NCBI GenBank assembly: GCA_036925085.1
Contig: JAUPFP010000036.1
Location: 2,318,671-2,382,670 of the forward strand
From: Brachycybe producta
Taxonomy: Eukaryota; Arthropoda; Diplopoda; Playtdesmida; Andrognathidae
Direction of reading: 5' to 3'
DNA length: 64,000 nt
Part shown: one piece after another, positions 47,629 through 59,734 of the stretch
Position numbering within the stretch: position 1 is the stretch's first letter
How the letters are laid out: every line of letters begins with the position of its first letter
Notes under the pieces: model-generated
Told to the model about the DNA's origin: nothing
The model's database searches: none
The model's input: only the letters and a program-made list of their open reading frames with translations
Position numbers and translations under genes: made by a program

Positions 47629-47817
47629 ACAGGCAAGTAAAAACAGGAGGAACACACAGGTGTTTGCTCCGCCCCTTTTATGGAGACAGACTTCTAATTG
47701 TTTTGTTATGTGGTCTGACGCCACATGCCCCGCCCTTTTCAATTCTCAATTGGTTGATATTTGGTCTGCTGCTTATAAAAGGGCGGAGCAAATGTCTGCG
47801 TGTCTTTACATGCCTGT
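47629..47817. mobile_element. Palindromic MITE family B, copy B2
   Basis: Perfect 9-bp duplication CAAAATGAA (47620-47628, 47818-47826). Ends ACAGGCAAGTAAA / TTTACATGCCTGT; TTTGCTCCGCCCCTTTTATG arms. Confidence 0.9.
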
Positions 47818-47880
47818 CAAAATGAATGCTACAATAACTTATTTTTCATATAAAATGACAAATTTAAATTATAGGTAGTT

Positions 47881-48073
47881 ACAGGCATCTGTAGACAGCT
47901 TCAGAATTTCTTTGGTTCTGCCCTTTTATGAGCGTCAGACCAAATATCAACCAATTAGAAATAAAAAGGGCGGGGCATGTGGTATCAGACCGAGTAACTA
48001 ACCAATTAGAAATTGATGGTGCTAATAAAAAGGTGGAGCCAAAGAAATTCTGAAGCTGTCTACAGATGCCTGT
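47881..48073. mobile_element. Palindromic MITE family B, copy B3
   Basis: Perfect 9-bp duplication TAGGTAGTT (47872-47880, 48074-48082). ACAGGCATCTGTAGACAGCT to AGCTGTCTACAGATGCCTGT is a perfect terminal inverted repeat. Confidence 0.9.
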
Positions 48074-48139
48074 TAGGTAGTTATGAAATAAGTTGTTGTG
48101 AGAGAGCATGCAAAAAACCCTATTAGAGGGTTTGAATGC

Positions 48140-48410
48140 CAAATTTTGGACGTTTAAACAGCTTGGTGTTTATTCAGCTTTCTAGATTTGACGCCTATTG
48201 CATAGTTGCGCATATCGTTTGGTGCATGTTCAACTTGACGCCACTCAAATTTTGCTCTTATTCAGTTTGGTGCTTGGTCAGTTTGACGCCTATTATAATT
48301 GATGTTTATTCAGGTTTGGCGTTTGTTCCAATTGGCGCGTATTCTGTTTGGTGCTTGTTCCACTTTGCACGTACTCAATTTGGTGCTTGTTCAGCGCCAC
48401 AGTTTTTGAA
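48140..48410. repeat. GGCG-type minisatellite, diverged array
   Basis: Units such as GGTGTTTATTCAGCTTTC, TTGGTGCTTGTTCAGTTTGA, TTGGCGCGTATTCTGTTTGG; ends with CAGCGCCACA. Confidence 0.75.
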
Positions 48411-48429
48411 CAATTCAAAGATTAAGGTC

Positions 48430-49320
48430 CAAATTCATGAAGCAAACTCGGCACTCTCGAATGTCAACCTGTACCCTCTCCAATGTACAAATTTAAGACT
48501 GGACAAGATTTTTCAAGTTTGGAACACCCTGTTCAGTGAGAGTTCAACTTGATGTTCAAGTGTTAGGTTTTCTTCTTGAATTTGTGCCTAGAATACGACT
48601 TTTTGTACATACTGAATAAATAAATGTTTTTCGTTCAATATCTTTTCAGTTGAAATTCGATTTCCCTATAAATTTCTATATTTTTTTCGGTTTCAGTTTT
48701 CCTATATATATATATTCTATTATTGCATTGTCACAGCTGTTATATAAGGATTTTTATTTTGAAATTTCTTCTTTCTGAGATAGAGAGAAAGAGAGAGGTT
48801 AGTGGCTCCTGTTTTAACGCCTTAAGGGGGGATTTTTATAGGTTTTTTTGATTGAAAAACAAAGATGGATCAGAGACTATAAATCGACAACAGAAAAAAA
48901 TTCCATGACTCTCTAAACATAGGTTATAAATAGTTGCTATGACACAAGGATTGTCCAAGTATGTGGGATTATAATTTTGTAGAAGAAGTTGCCTCCTAGC
49001 ACACAATAGTTTATATTGAAATATATATTCGATTATCGTGACAAGAAATATTAAGAAAATACGGGGTTTTTTTTTCTCAGAAAATGAAAGTTAGATTAAA
49101 TAGGTAGAAATATACAGTATGTTTTCAAAACCAATGCCACCAGCTAGTGCCTAAGTATAAAGAGTGAGTTTCACAACTAACACTTTTCACAACTTTCACA
49201 ACACATAAAAATTCAGTTTAATGTTAAAAACAGATCAAAATATAGTTTTAAAAAATATAAAACACATTTTTAAAGCTTTGTTTCTTAAAATGCAATAACA
49301 TTTTTAAATTATCAATGAAT
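48430..49320. other. No recognised element
   Basis: AT-rich; a short GA run at 48780. Nothing supported. Confidence 0.45.
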
Positions 49321-49328
49321 ATATTTAA

Positions 49329-49896
49329 CTAGTGGGGTAACCCGTCATAAATGACGGGAGCCAAATTCACAGGCAATTTGTACCAGCATTAGAATTTCTC
49401 TTCCTCCGCCCTTTTATGACGTCAGACCAAGTAACAAACCAATTAGAAATTGATAATGTTCCTAAAAGGGCTGAGCAAAAGAAAATCGAATGCTGGGCAC
49501 AGTTGCCTATGATAAACTGTAGTTTAATTTTGCTACTATTATCCCCGCCCCTTTTTCATTTTCTCTGGTGTGCGCATGCGCGTCGTTTGTTCTTTTTTTA
49601 CTCCTTTCATTTCAAGTTCAGTTTCCCCTCCCCCTTTTTCCCCTCCACGTTTCTCTCTCTCTCTCCCCCCTATCCTTTCCAACCTTTTCCCCTCCAATTT
49701 AATATCATAAGATCCTTGGATGGGGAGAGCGCAACATAATGTTGACCTTGAGAAAAAAGCGGTTCATTTATTTAAATTTATAATTTATATAAATTTCGAC
49801 GTGCTTCAAGGTGTTTGTCCTTGTTTGCACAGCGTTACACAGGGATACAGGGAAAGAAAGATAGACGGGGCTTAATATGCAGTATATATATAAAAT
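49329..49896 (-). mobile_element. Helitron-like non-autonomous element, copy H3
   Basis: Inverted orientation: CTAGTGGGGTAACCCGTCAT at the left is the 3' terminus with its hairpin. It contains the B-type palindrome (GCATTAGAATTTCTC / GAAAATCGAATGC), the pyrimidine-rich tract and GACGGGGCTTAATA near the 5' end. A T follows CTAG on the element strand. Confidence 0.75.
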
Positions 49897-50661
49897 GTTT
49901 TGTAATAATTACAATTTGATATGATGCTAACAAGTAAAACTCAAGTTTCAAATAATAGTCCGGGACGTTGGTTCTGTGACATACTGTACTGTACTACAGT
50001 ATGAATAATAATAATAATAGATATCTTTAATATATTGTTATATACAATCGTAGATCAATGTTTGAATTGGCCCTTTTGTTTGACGATATGTCCCTTTGTG
50101 ACACAAAAGTATTTTTTATTAAGATCAAGGTTTATGATGTTGATATACTTGTTTTTTAGTAGACGTCTTTTTGTCTTCTTGCGTCCTCTTATTGAAGAGC
50201 CTATATTTCGGCTATTATTCCACTTCATGTATTTGTTAGCTAAGGTATATATATATATATATTTTTATGGAGAACATTTATTTGCAAAAAAAAAAGGAAA
50301 AGTGAAACAGCAAACAGATCTGTTATCTTTTAGATTGAGTTCGGCGAGTTTTTTTTTTTTTTTGGAGAAAAACTCTCGAGAAAGTCTTAAAAACAACAAA
50401 AACCCAACAACAAGAACCCCCCCCCCCCCCCCTGTATTCTCAAATTTCCTTCTGAGAAAAGGGTATCATTTTATTATTATTGGAAAACTTAACAGCCTTT
50501 TCTTATGGGTAACTATTAAATTTAAAAGGTGCTACACAACTTCCGTTTATTTAGTAAGTAACATATAAAATCTATAAGAAAGAAATCCAAATATATTTTG
50601 TGTATTTTAACATTCAGTCAAGTCTCTATATGAAAAAAAAAGTTTTTGAAGTCTTATACCT

Positions 50662-50961
50662 TCCACACCCATACACAGTTAAATACATTTAAATATTAAA
50701 CACGTTCTACGGAGCCCTGTGAAGGGCAAATGGACAATATGTCGAATTCAATTTATTCAGTTAATAATCTCAAAATATTGAGTTAATACTTAAAAATAAT
50801 ATATAAACTATTGACATTAAAATATTGATTTAGTATTTCAATTTAAAATATTAATAATTAAAGTCGATTTTTATTTGGTGCTCATGTCCTTAACTGGATT
50901 CCGTATAATTCACCTAAACACATTTAATTTGAATTCATTTGGCTCATGTGTGTACAAGGTA
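50662..50961 (-). repeat. Dispersed repeat F, copy 2 (inverted)
   Basis: CGTTCTACGGAGCCCTGTGA, ACAATATGTCGAATTCAATT, ATAATTCACCTAAACACATT: reverse complement of 43601-43872. Confidence 0.7.
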
Positions 50962-51922
50962 TTAGGCCCAATTTCAAGAAAAACTGACACTTGAACTTTA
51001 ACTTGAATCCATTAAGAGACTTCAAGAAACAAAATCATATTCTTTGTGGGGAAACTAAGTAAATTATTTAAGGTATTCTCCTATAACGGATCCTGGACAG
51101 GTCATTCGAGGAGGATCCGTCAAATTTTGATTGATTAACAAGTCGCACTAGTAGAGGCTGCAGTGTACAACATTTCAGCTCTCTAGATTATGGGGAACTT
51201 AGTTAAAATAGAAGAAATATAAAAGTCCAGTGCACGCAATAAACACTGACAACAGTCATGTCAATTTAAATAAAAGCTTGTAAAAAGAATAATCATTGTG
51301 GACTGATTACTGAGGCCTATTACACGGCACTACTTATCCCGATATAAGTGTCGATAGTATGTCCCTCGTATGCAGGCCTAACCACACCTAACAGATATGG
51401 GATCTCACATCACAAAACAATTAAAAATAAAGGTATATTCCTGTATATTAGGACATATATCATGATTCATGACACTTCCATCAGGGATAAGTAATGCCTT
51501 TGCCCTGTGTACTAATGTGGCTCAACGTGGATGGTTACAGTTTCACTTATCACCACGCTAGAAGTGTCCATATGTATATCCTCCTACGCAGGCTCCACTC
51601 ATAATGTATTATGCATTCTCATATTACAATATTACTACCGATATTAACATTTCAGAACTCTTTGTTTGAATAACTGACTTTCAGGAACTCAAGTTTCCTA
51701 TATTTAATTCAATTAAAATCAAGATATATGGCGTCACCACTTGACAATTTGATGATGTCTCTTCTATGCATGGTTTTATGGTGTAAATATGACTTCATTG
51801 TTTCATCTTAACACAGTGAAACACTGGTGATAACGATTTTTATCATTCAAGTTATCATATAATCAACATCAAATTATCTCTTCTGAACAGGGAATTTTTA
51901 ACCTAGTTTGATTGTATATTAC

Positions 51923-52233
51923 TAGGGCTCAGATTTTGATGCAATATCAACTGGAATGTTTCTCAATATGTGGCCCAAGTGCCAATTGTGAAGTGACAAT
52001 CTCATTTAGATGACAAAAAACTGTTACTTCTAATTAAAAAAACAATGGTTAGAGGCTAGAACTCTAATTGATAACTGATTGTAACCAGACGTGTTAGCCT
52101 CTCTAACCAGTTTTTTTTTTATTATAAAAGAAACATAATTGCAGTTGCTCTAATGATGATTACTTCACAATTGGCACTTAGGCCACAAATTGAGAAACAT
52201 TCAAGTTGAAATTGCATCAAAATTCGAGCCCTA
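51923..52233. mobile_element. TA-flanked MITE family Q, copy 2
   Basis: TAGGGCTCAGATTTTGATGC to GCATCAAAATTCGAGCCCTA; inner CAATATGTGGCCCAAGTGCC faces GGCACTTAGGCCACAAATTG. Confidence 0.82.
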
Positions 52234-52240
52234 TATATTA

Positions 52241-52565
52241 CAGTAGGGCGTCGATTATCGGGAACCTCGGTTATCCAAACCATCGATTATCGGAACCAAT
52301 TTGTTTTTCACTTATTCTTATGGAATTACTAATTATGGAAATAAAAAAATTCTTTGCAATCAGTTTTTTCTTACTTTTCTCCATTTTTTAATGGAAGTTC
52401 GATTATAATGTACTTTTGATTATTATAATAATAATAATAATAATAATAAACAATAATAAATTGACCTTTATTGGTATAATAATATGAAATGAAAAATAAA
52501 ATACAATAAAATAAAATAAAATAGCATGTTCTGACATTAGTTCTGATATAATTGATGTTCTACTG
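52241..52565. mobile_element. Pogo/Tigger-like non-autonomous element, copy 2
   Basis: CAGTAGGGCGTCGATTATCG to ATAATTGATGTTCTACTG between TA dinucleotides. An ATAATA microsatellite and a TAAAA run have grown in the right half. Confidence 0.72.
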
Positions 52566-52582
52566 TATATTAGTATTATTAT

Positions 52583-53099
52583 TTTATATATATATATTAA
52601 GCCAGGTCTGTGTGTGTGTGTGTGTGTGGTTAACACTGTACAATTTATATAAATTTAAATGAATGAACCGCTTTTTTTCTCAAGGTCAATTATATGTTGC
52701 ACACTCCGCATCCAAGAACCCCATGATATTAAATTGGAGAGGGGAAAAGGTTGGAAAGTGTAGAAGGGGGGGAGAGAAAAGTGGGAGGGGGTGACGGAAA
52801 TTGAAATAAAAGGAGTAAAAAAGGAACAAACGAGACGCGCATGCGCACACCAGAAAAAATGAAAAACTCATTTTCTCTTTCAAATATAAAAAGAGGAGGG
52901 GATAATAGCAAAATTAAACTACAGTTTATCACAGGCAATTGAGCCCAGCATTAGAATTTCTTTTGCTCCGCCCTTTTATGAACGTCATCAATTTCTAATT
53001 GGTGTGTTACTTGGTCTGACGTCATAAAAGGGCGGAGGAAAAGAAATTCTAATGCCTGTGAATTTTGCTCCCGTCATTTATGACGGGTTACCCCACTAG
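52583..53099 (+). mobile_element. Helitron-like non-autonomous element, copy H4
   Basis: TATATATATATTAAGCCAGG at the 5' side; hairpin CCCGTCATTTATGACGGG and CTAG at the 3' side followed by T. Contains the B-type palindrome from about 52933 to 53059. Confidence 0.75.
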
Positions 53100-54183
53100 T
53101 TTTATTATAAAACCCCTTTTTAAGGGTTAATAAATAAACCAAAAATGTTACATTATTCAGAGAAGTAAAAACGTTAAAGTTCAAGCATTACATTATTTTC
53201 CTTCTTGAATTTGGGCCCTAAAACGCTCAACTTCTCTACATAATAACAGGTCAATGTTAAAAATAAATGGCTAAAAGGCTTCATTTATTGGCTTCTCTTT
53301 AAAAAAATATTATTACATGATACACAAAATGAGGTTTCTTAGAAAAACAAAATGAATTTATTATGTAATAATATAGTAAATTTCATTTTTGAGTTTCTTA
53401 ATCCATTCTTGTTTCCGGAGGATTTTATTTGCTTTCTACAAATAAGTTTTATATTAATTTTATATTTAGAAATTTTTTTCTCTCTTTTTCTCTATTAAAA
53501 GAGAGAGTATTATTATGATAGAAACTTTTGTGTTTTCTATATCAAATGTTCATTTCATTAAATTTTCTTTTATTTATCTACCTTTTATGGAAACTAACTG
53601 ATCAAGTGCCGCCGCCATTAAATGTAACCTAGGTAAAGTCAAATTGCACTTAAAAAAGTGCAGTAAAAACCTAGGAATACATTTTGGCTTCTTTCCATAT
53701 TTATAGTTTACTGACTTGAATTGCGTGTATCGTGTTTTCATGTGAATAGGTCATTAAACTCTTGGGGGAAGAGAATAAAAAAGGTTCAGATCTCCCCACC
53801 CACACATCAATTGAACCAGACAAATGTTTCCGTTTTAATTATGTTGAACTTAATTGTGTTTTTTTTAATATATTAAATATTTATTGAAAAATATATATAA
53901 TTATATATTTTGGGTTAGACAACATATCAAAGGGTTAAAAAATGAACAGTAGTAGATTAGTAGGGATATGTATCCATCTGAGACGACACCGAGGGTTGGA
54001 TGTGGAGGCTAACAATAACGTGCAGGTAGCAAAAAAAAAAAAGTATGCACAGAGATAGATAGACAGAAAGGTTAAATAGTAAAAACAGCATAATATGCAA
54101 ATTGTAGTAGATTACAGAAGCTGCAAAAGAGCGCCAAAAAATAATTTATAAATGGAAAAAGTCAGATGGAAACATTCCTAATT

Positions 54184-54884
54184 AGGGCTTGTAAAATTTT
54201 CGATATTTTCTTTGAAATATCGTGCGATAATATTTTTTTAAAAAAATATCGTACTCGATATATCGAAAAGGTTGGAAAGTGTAGAAGGTGGAGGGGGGAA
54301 AAAGTGGGAGGGGTGACTGAAATTGAAATGAAAGAAATAAAAAAAGGAACAAACGACGCGCATGCGCACACCAGAAAAAAAAATGAAAAACTCATTTTCT
54401 CTTTCAATTTTCTCTTTCAAATATAAAAAGGGGAGGGGATAATAGTAGCAAAATTAAACTACAGTTTATCACAGGCAATTGTGCCCAGCATTAGAATTTC
54501 TTTTGCTCCGCCCTTTTATGAACGTCATCAATTTCTAATTGGTTTGTTACTTGGTCTGATGTCATAAAAGGGCGGAGGAAAAGAAATTCTAACGCTGGGC
54601 CTGTGAATTTGGTTCCCGTGAAATTGCTCTACATCTTTGAAATATGACTTGAGTACGTTTACAATGATCACTAACACGATAGTTTAGTCCCCCCCCCCCC
54701 GTAATTTGCGATTTTTTTTTTCTCAATTTTTTCGATATTTCGTTTTTTTTTTACATTCGATTTTTTTTTTCAATATTTCAATTTTTCTTGATTTTTTCGA
54801 TTTTTTGATATATTGTTAAAAATCGATTTTTTTAAAAAAAAAATCGGACCGATGTCGATTTTTTCAAAATATCGCCAACCGTAC
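54184..54884. mobile_element. hAT-like element rich in TCGAT words
   Basis: Perfect 8-bp duplication TCCTAATT (54176-54183, 54885-54892). Left end AGGGCTTGTAAAATTTTCGA, right end AAAATATCGCCAACCGTAC, imperfectly inverted. Many ATCGAT/TCGATATT words. Carries a Helitron-like fragment at 54266-54625. Confidence 0.7.
54266..54625 (+). mobile_element. Helitron-like fragment H5 with B-type MITE
   Basis: AAAAGGTTGGAAAGTGTAGA through the purine-rich tract to GCCTGTGAATTTGGTTCCCG. Both ends of the element are missing. The B palindrome spans about 54473-54604. Confidence 0.7.
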
Positions 54885-55079
54885 TCCTAATTGATCTCTC
54901 AACAAATGGCAAAAAATGGATGAAAATTGAAATAGTTTAATTTAAATACTTTTAAAATAAACTATTTCAACCCAGGTTTCATGTCACTGCTAGCCTCCAC
55001 CTCCAATAACAACAAAAGGCGTCATTCAACATAAAAAAAAATCGTTCCAGATGGAACATTCTTATCTGTAGTAGACCTA

Positions 55080-55830
55080 CAGTGTTAATATTAATGATGT
55101 TATATATGAGAATTAATCATTTAAACCATCATCAGTGTGTAGAAAGTAAACATTGCAGTTAGTTAGTTAGTTGTGTGTTTGTATGATAATAATAATGAAT
55201 GTTCAAGTATAGGGGGGGGGGGCACATCAAAAAAGAATATAATTAGGTCAACAAATAATGGTGGTGATATGTACCCCCATATTATTAGCCTCCAATGTAA
55301 TAATATTATTGCTGAGCAAGTCAGTCGCTCGTAAACTAAAGTCTCAGCATTTGTTCTAAATTGGATTTAGCTTGTTAATGATTTAATTGTAATTGCTTTT
55401 TATACTTTAATCGATGTTCCTTATTAGTAATTACCACCAAACTCGTTTGTGAAGTTATCTCTTAGACATTTCAAATAAAAGCTACTCTCTTTCAAACCAG
55501 TTTTTTTTTTCCGTAGTTTAAGATTGAGCTCAGGCTTCATATTTTAAATATATTCAATAAATTATTATATGAAGCTTATCTCGAAAGTTTCTATAAAAAA
55601 ATAATCCACAATTTATAATTCAGACCTTGAATTAAACGACTATTTTTATGCTCTAAATGTCATTACACCTACACACAAGTCTACGATGTTCAAAACGCAA
55701 CTCATAGCAATGATGCAATCTTATGTTTTTTTTTTGCTCGTGAGTTGCGGTTCTTTTTTTTTTTTTTTGAACACCCTGTACATGTATTCTGCGGGAAGTG
55801 GATTTTTTTTTGGTATGGAATTCAAGGATT
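55080..55830. other. No recognised element
   Basis: AT-rich; G10 run at 55213. 55735-55785 has GAGTTGCGGTTC...GAACACCCTGTACATG, an end similar to the 35.4-kb composite, with partner GTTCAAAACGCAACTC at 55690. Confidence 0.45.
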
Positions 55831-55837
55831 TGACTGA

Positions 55838-56364
55838 ATAAGCGCCAAATTGAAAAAACGTCAAAATGTGGTGATTTTTCAGTTTGGCGCTTATTCAGCT
55901 TAGTGTTTGTTTGTTCAAGTTGGCACTTATTCAGTTTGGCGGTTTTTCAATTTGGCGCTTATTCAGCTTGGTGTTTGTTCCATTTAGCGCTTATTCAGCT
56001 TGGTGTTTGTTCCATTTAGCGCTTATTCAGCTTGGTGTTTGTTCCATTTAGCGCTTATTCAGCTTGGTGTTTGTTCCATTTAGCGCTTATTCAGCTTGGT
56101 GTTTGTTCCATTTGGCACTTATTCAGTTTGGCGTTTTTTTCAATTTGGCGCTTATTCAGTTTGGCGTTTGTTTCAGTCGGCACTTATTCAGTTTGGCGTT
56201 TGTTTCAGTCGGCACTTATTCAGTTTGGCGTTTGTTTCAGTCGGCACTTATTCAGTTTTACGTTTGTTCAATTTGGCGCTTATTCAGCTTGGTGTTTGTT
56301 CCAGTTGGCACTTAATCAGTTTGGCGTTTGTTCAGTTTGGCGCTTATTCCAGTGCCACTGCCGA
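55838..56364. repeat. GGCG-type minisatellite, main array, 32-bp unit
   Basis: About 16 units alternating GGCGCTTATTCAGCTTGG and TGTTTGTTCCATTTA or GGCGTTTGTTTCAGTCGG. All three overlapping plus-strand ORFs here are simple translations of the repeat. Words from it occur at 1, 34.1, 35.8 and 48.2 kb. Confidence 0.93.
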
Positions 56365-56369
56365 TTCAA

Positions 56370-57480
56370 GTACTTATGACTCATATTCAAAAAGCAAATT
56401 TAGCACTTGCAGCCTCTAAGCAGGGTTCAACATAAAAAACCCACTGTTTTATGGTTCCTACTTGTAAAAAAAAGGGTTTTTCTATGTTGGAATTCTGCTA
56501 GGAGGAGGGTTCAAAAGTAGAAGTTTTAAAATGTAAAGCTTTATTCTGGAATTTTTGTGCCTTAGAAACATATTTTATAATAAATTGAGCTTCACTCAAT
56601 TGTGATTTTAACTTCACTTCTAGTTTCTAAAATCACTCATGTTTTTTTCTTAATTCTACTCCTGAATGATAAGAGGTTTGAGTGGCGTTTTAAATTTTAA
56701 AACCACTCTTAAATGTTGTATTTTGAAAGATAGCATATATAATTGAAATGATACCACCACCACTCAATTATTAACACTCAACTTTTAAATAATAACTTTT
56801 TTTTTTAAATTTCTTTTAAAAGATGCTTTTTCTAAATAAAAAAAATGACATCTACTTCAATCTCTTGACACAATTGTCAAAAATTTATAAAAGAAACGCC
56901 ATTTTCAATCTAATTAAAATGGCTACAAAGTGTGTTACCACCCCCAACCACACTTAAGATAAATGTATTCATTCATTTAGTGTTGTCCTCTTGGCAACGC
57001 CTTTGGGTTCTCTTCAAATTAGAAATTAAAAGCCCCTTATCGCTATTTTATTTTACAAACATATTATCATTTTATCAACGGGGTTTTTTTTTTGCTTTGG
57101 ATGAAGTTAGTAGTTTGAAGGGCGGGGCGTGTTCTATGGTGTGATGAAGGGGGGGGGTCTTAAAAAGACGGGAGGGTTCCTCTTATTATTACCGTAGAAT
57201 TGTGCAATTTCTTATATTAAAAAAAAGACAGGAAATTAAGAATTTGTTTTCTATTTTTAATTGGAACAGAACACAATTGAGCAAACATGTTTCTCCTTTC
57301 TTCTATACTGTATACTCTCCTCCTCTTTTTTCTTTCACGTCGTCTTTGTTGTTTTTAACAAGAAAAACAACAGTTTATTGATTTGGATTATTCTGAACTT
57401 CTACATTAAAATCCGGTTTTTATAAATATTTTTTAAAACAATATTAATTAATTTTAGCAACACAAAAAAAAAACTGATGT
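56370..57480. other. Mostly unstructured, with a partial family E copy
   Basis: 56585-56720 has CTTCTAGTTTCTAAAATCAC and CTCCTGAATGATAAGAGG as in family E right arms. The rest is AT-rich with a G run at 57149. Confidence 0.45.
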
Positions 57481-57560
57481 GTTTCCATCTGAAACGATTT
57501 CCATCTCAAACAACACCGATGGTTGGAAGTGGAGGCTAGCAATGCTTCTAGAGTTTTAAG

Positions 57561-58029
57561 TTGAGCGTCCATTAGGTCGGTAGGGTGTCGCGTAGTTTTT
57601 GGACAAATCCGACTCGCACCGGTGCGAGTCGGGTTTGTCCCCCCTCCATTCCTATTTCCTCCTCCAGTATGCCACCAGTATCCATGGAGACAGTGACAGA
57701 GGAAGTGTTTTTTTTTTTGGCTTCAGTGGTCGAGGCAGAGTAGGAACTGTGGTTGACTGTGAAAGGTGCACCTTTCACAGTCAACCACAGTTCCTGGTTC
57801 CATGCTTCTCTGCTCTCCCGTCCGTTGGAGCGGAAGCGCGAAGAAGCGTGGCGTTGCAAAACGCTGCCTTAAAGAAGTCCAAGATTTTTTTTCCAGAGTG
57901 GTACTGTGCCGCGCTTCTCCACTCTTCCCACCCTAATGGACGATGCTCCATTCATTTCATGCATTTTGTTTGGAGGTCGTTTTTCTCTACATCGTGCTGC
58001 GAGGCTCCACCGACCTAGTGGACGGCTCA
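57561..58029. mobile_element. MITE family O with two perfect palindromes
   Basis: Inverted ends TGAGCGTCCATTAGGTCGG / CCGACCTAGTGGACGGCTCA. Internal palindromes at 57600-57640 (GACAAATCCGACTCGCACCG) and 57743-57794 (26-bp arms, no loop). GC-richer than its surroundings. The overlapping ORFs on both strands (about 140, 95, 80 and 76 codons) are by-products of the palindromic sequence. Confidence 0.7.
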
Positions 58030-58400
58030 GCTTTAGTTGGAATCTGCTGGACGTGGAAGATGTTTGGCTGACTTCACACAGATCACTTTGTGGTGACAAA
58101 AAAGTGGTCCGTTTTTACATAAGAGGGTTTACACTGAGGGTTCCATAATGGAGGCTAGTGGAATGCTGACAGTGCATTCCATTATTATGACTTTGATCAC
58201 CATTGACAAACAGGTCATGTTCGCCACTCATGGCTGTACTCGAACACTCATCGCCACTGTGGAGCAACAAAAAAAACGGTGGCAGAGTCTAGTGTGAACA
58301 CCCCCCCATATAGCAATTAATGGTTATCTAAAATGGCAGTTCTAAGTAACAATTGCTGAGTGGCGCGACCGACTAGTCCGTGTGTCAAAGCCATCCTTAA

Positions 58401-58754
58401 AGCCTCGTTTTCACGGCGATAGTTTTTTTCATGAGAGTAGCTGTCATGAAAGTTGCGATAGTTCACTTTCACGATAGCAACTGTCTACACGTCTTGAAGT
58501 AACGTTATAGTTCTGTCACATGACAGTGTGACGTCTACTTCACAGGATATCCTTGAGTCAACAACAGTGTTACCTCTCTCGCTCCCTCCAGAAGCCAAAT
58601 TTCCCTACAAAGTGGATATTTCCCTACAAGCGCCGGTCACTCAACAACTATTACTATTTTGCGACAGTACTATCAACTATCTAGTCAAACGTGATAGTTG
58701 TGATAGTGCTATCGCAACAGTGTGACAGTGACTTATCATCGTGAAAACGAGGCT
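58401..58754. mobile_element. TTAA-type MITE family G, copy G3
   Basis: Perfect TTAA both sides (58397-58400, 58755-58758). AGCCTCGTTTTCACGGCGAT to ATCGTGAAAACGAGGCT. 354 bp, shortened at the right compared with G2. Confidence 0.85.
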
Positions 58755-58879
58755 TTAATTTGGTCTAGAGCTCCAAGTGGTAGCACACTCAGTACTCTAA
58801 TGTAATCCCATATTAGCTAGCCTCCACCTCCAACCTTCGACATCGTTTGAGATGTATGTGCGTATACATCCAAATAAAA

Positions 58880-59510
58880 AACACACCGACCTTGTTGGTT
58901 GTTGTTATGAGACATGATTTAAAATCAAAAACGCCTTGGAAAACCTTTTTTTTTAAAGCAATATAATAGTTTGACAATATAATAAGTTAAGCAATATAAT
59001 AAGTTTGACGTATTTTCATATTTTTTGTGAGTTTGAAAAGTTCATAAAACAAAGATCTAACCACAAAACCCAATCTTTTTTTTTATCTTTTTGTATTTTA
59101 AAAGTTTCATGCATTTCATAAAAATATTTGTTTTGAAAAAAGTCTTTTAATGAATTTTCAAACCAATAAAAAAGTTTATTATATGCAAGAAAAAACAACC
59201 AACAATTGTCATCAACAACATAATAAAAGATTATGAAATTCTTATTTATTAATAATGATATGCGTCATAACTGAAATTCTATTACAATTGTATTTGCGCG
59301 AGAAGAAAATTATACAAAATAATATTTTTGTATAACATTAGTTAGATAATAACAGCCTTGATATACGATACACGTAATTTAATTTAAAATTATACAGCAA
59401 TCTTTTTTTAAAATAGAAAAATAAAAGATAAAAAGCTGGTCAAAACGTAAAGAAAAGTTGAACAAGGCCTAGATTTTCGTTTTTCAGCTCGAATTTTAAG
59501 GTCAACATGT
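58880..59510. other. No recognised element
   Basis: AT-rich sequence without supported features. Confidence 0.45.
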
Positions 59511-59528
59511 TTTCTGTAATTACAAAAG

Positions 59529-59734
59529 ACAGGCAATTAGAAATCTTAACAAACAGAGGTTGGCTCCGCCCTTTTTATGACGACCGGCAACTTATAATTG
59601 GTTGGTTATGTAGTCTGACGTCACATGCTCCGCCCTTGTCAACGGTGAATCACACAACAAACCAATTAGAAGTTGCCGGTCGTCATAAAAAGGACGGAGC
59701 CAACTTCTGTTTGTCCCGATTTCTAATTGCCTGT
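59529..59734. mobile_element. Palindromic MITE family A, copy A6
   Basis: Perfect 9-bp duplication TTACAAAAG (59520-59528, 59735-59743). ACAGGCAATTAGAAATC to GATTTCTAATTGCCTGT; central CTGACGTCACATGCTCCGCC. Confidence 0.92.

Larger units (their letters stand above)
53975..55070. mobile_element. Family C element, outer shell of a four-level nest
   Basis: Left CGACACCGAGGGTTGGATGT GGAGGCTA; right TAGCCTCCACCTCCAATAAC and ATCGTTCCAGATGGAAC. Between the arms lies the hAT-like element at 54184-54884. Confidence 0.65.
57490..58860. mobile_element. Family C unit carrying two insertions
   Basis: Left CACCGATGGTTGGAAGTGGA GGCTAGC, right TTAGCTAGCCTCCACCTCCA ACC. Between them lie the element at 57561-58029 and the TTAA element G3. 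Confidence 0.55.

Noticed and set aside
56032..56419. Three overlapping 83-115-codon ORFs
   Set aside because: Translation of the 32-bp minisatellite; periodic in every frame.
57572..58148. GC-richer block with ORFs on both strands, resembling a small gene
   Set aside because: Both strands are open because the element is built of inverted repeats; no domain, splice pattern or start context supports a gene.
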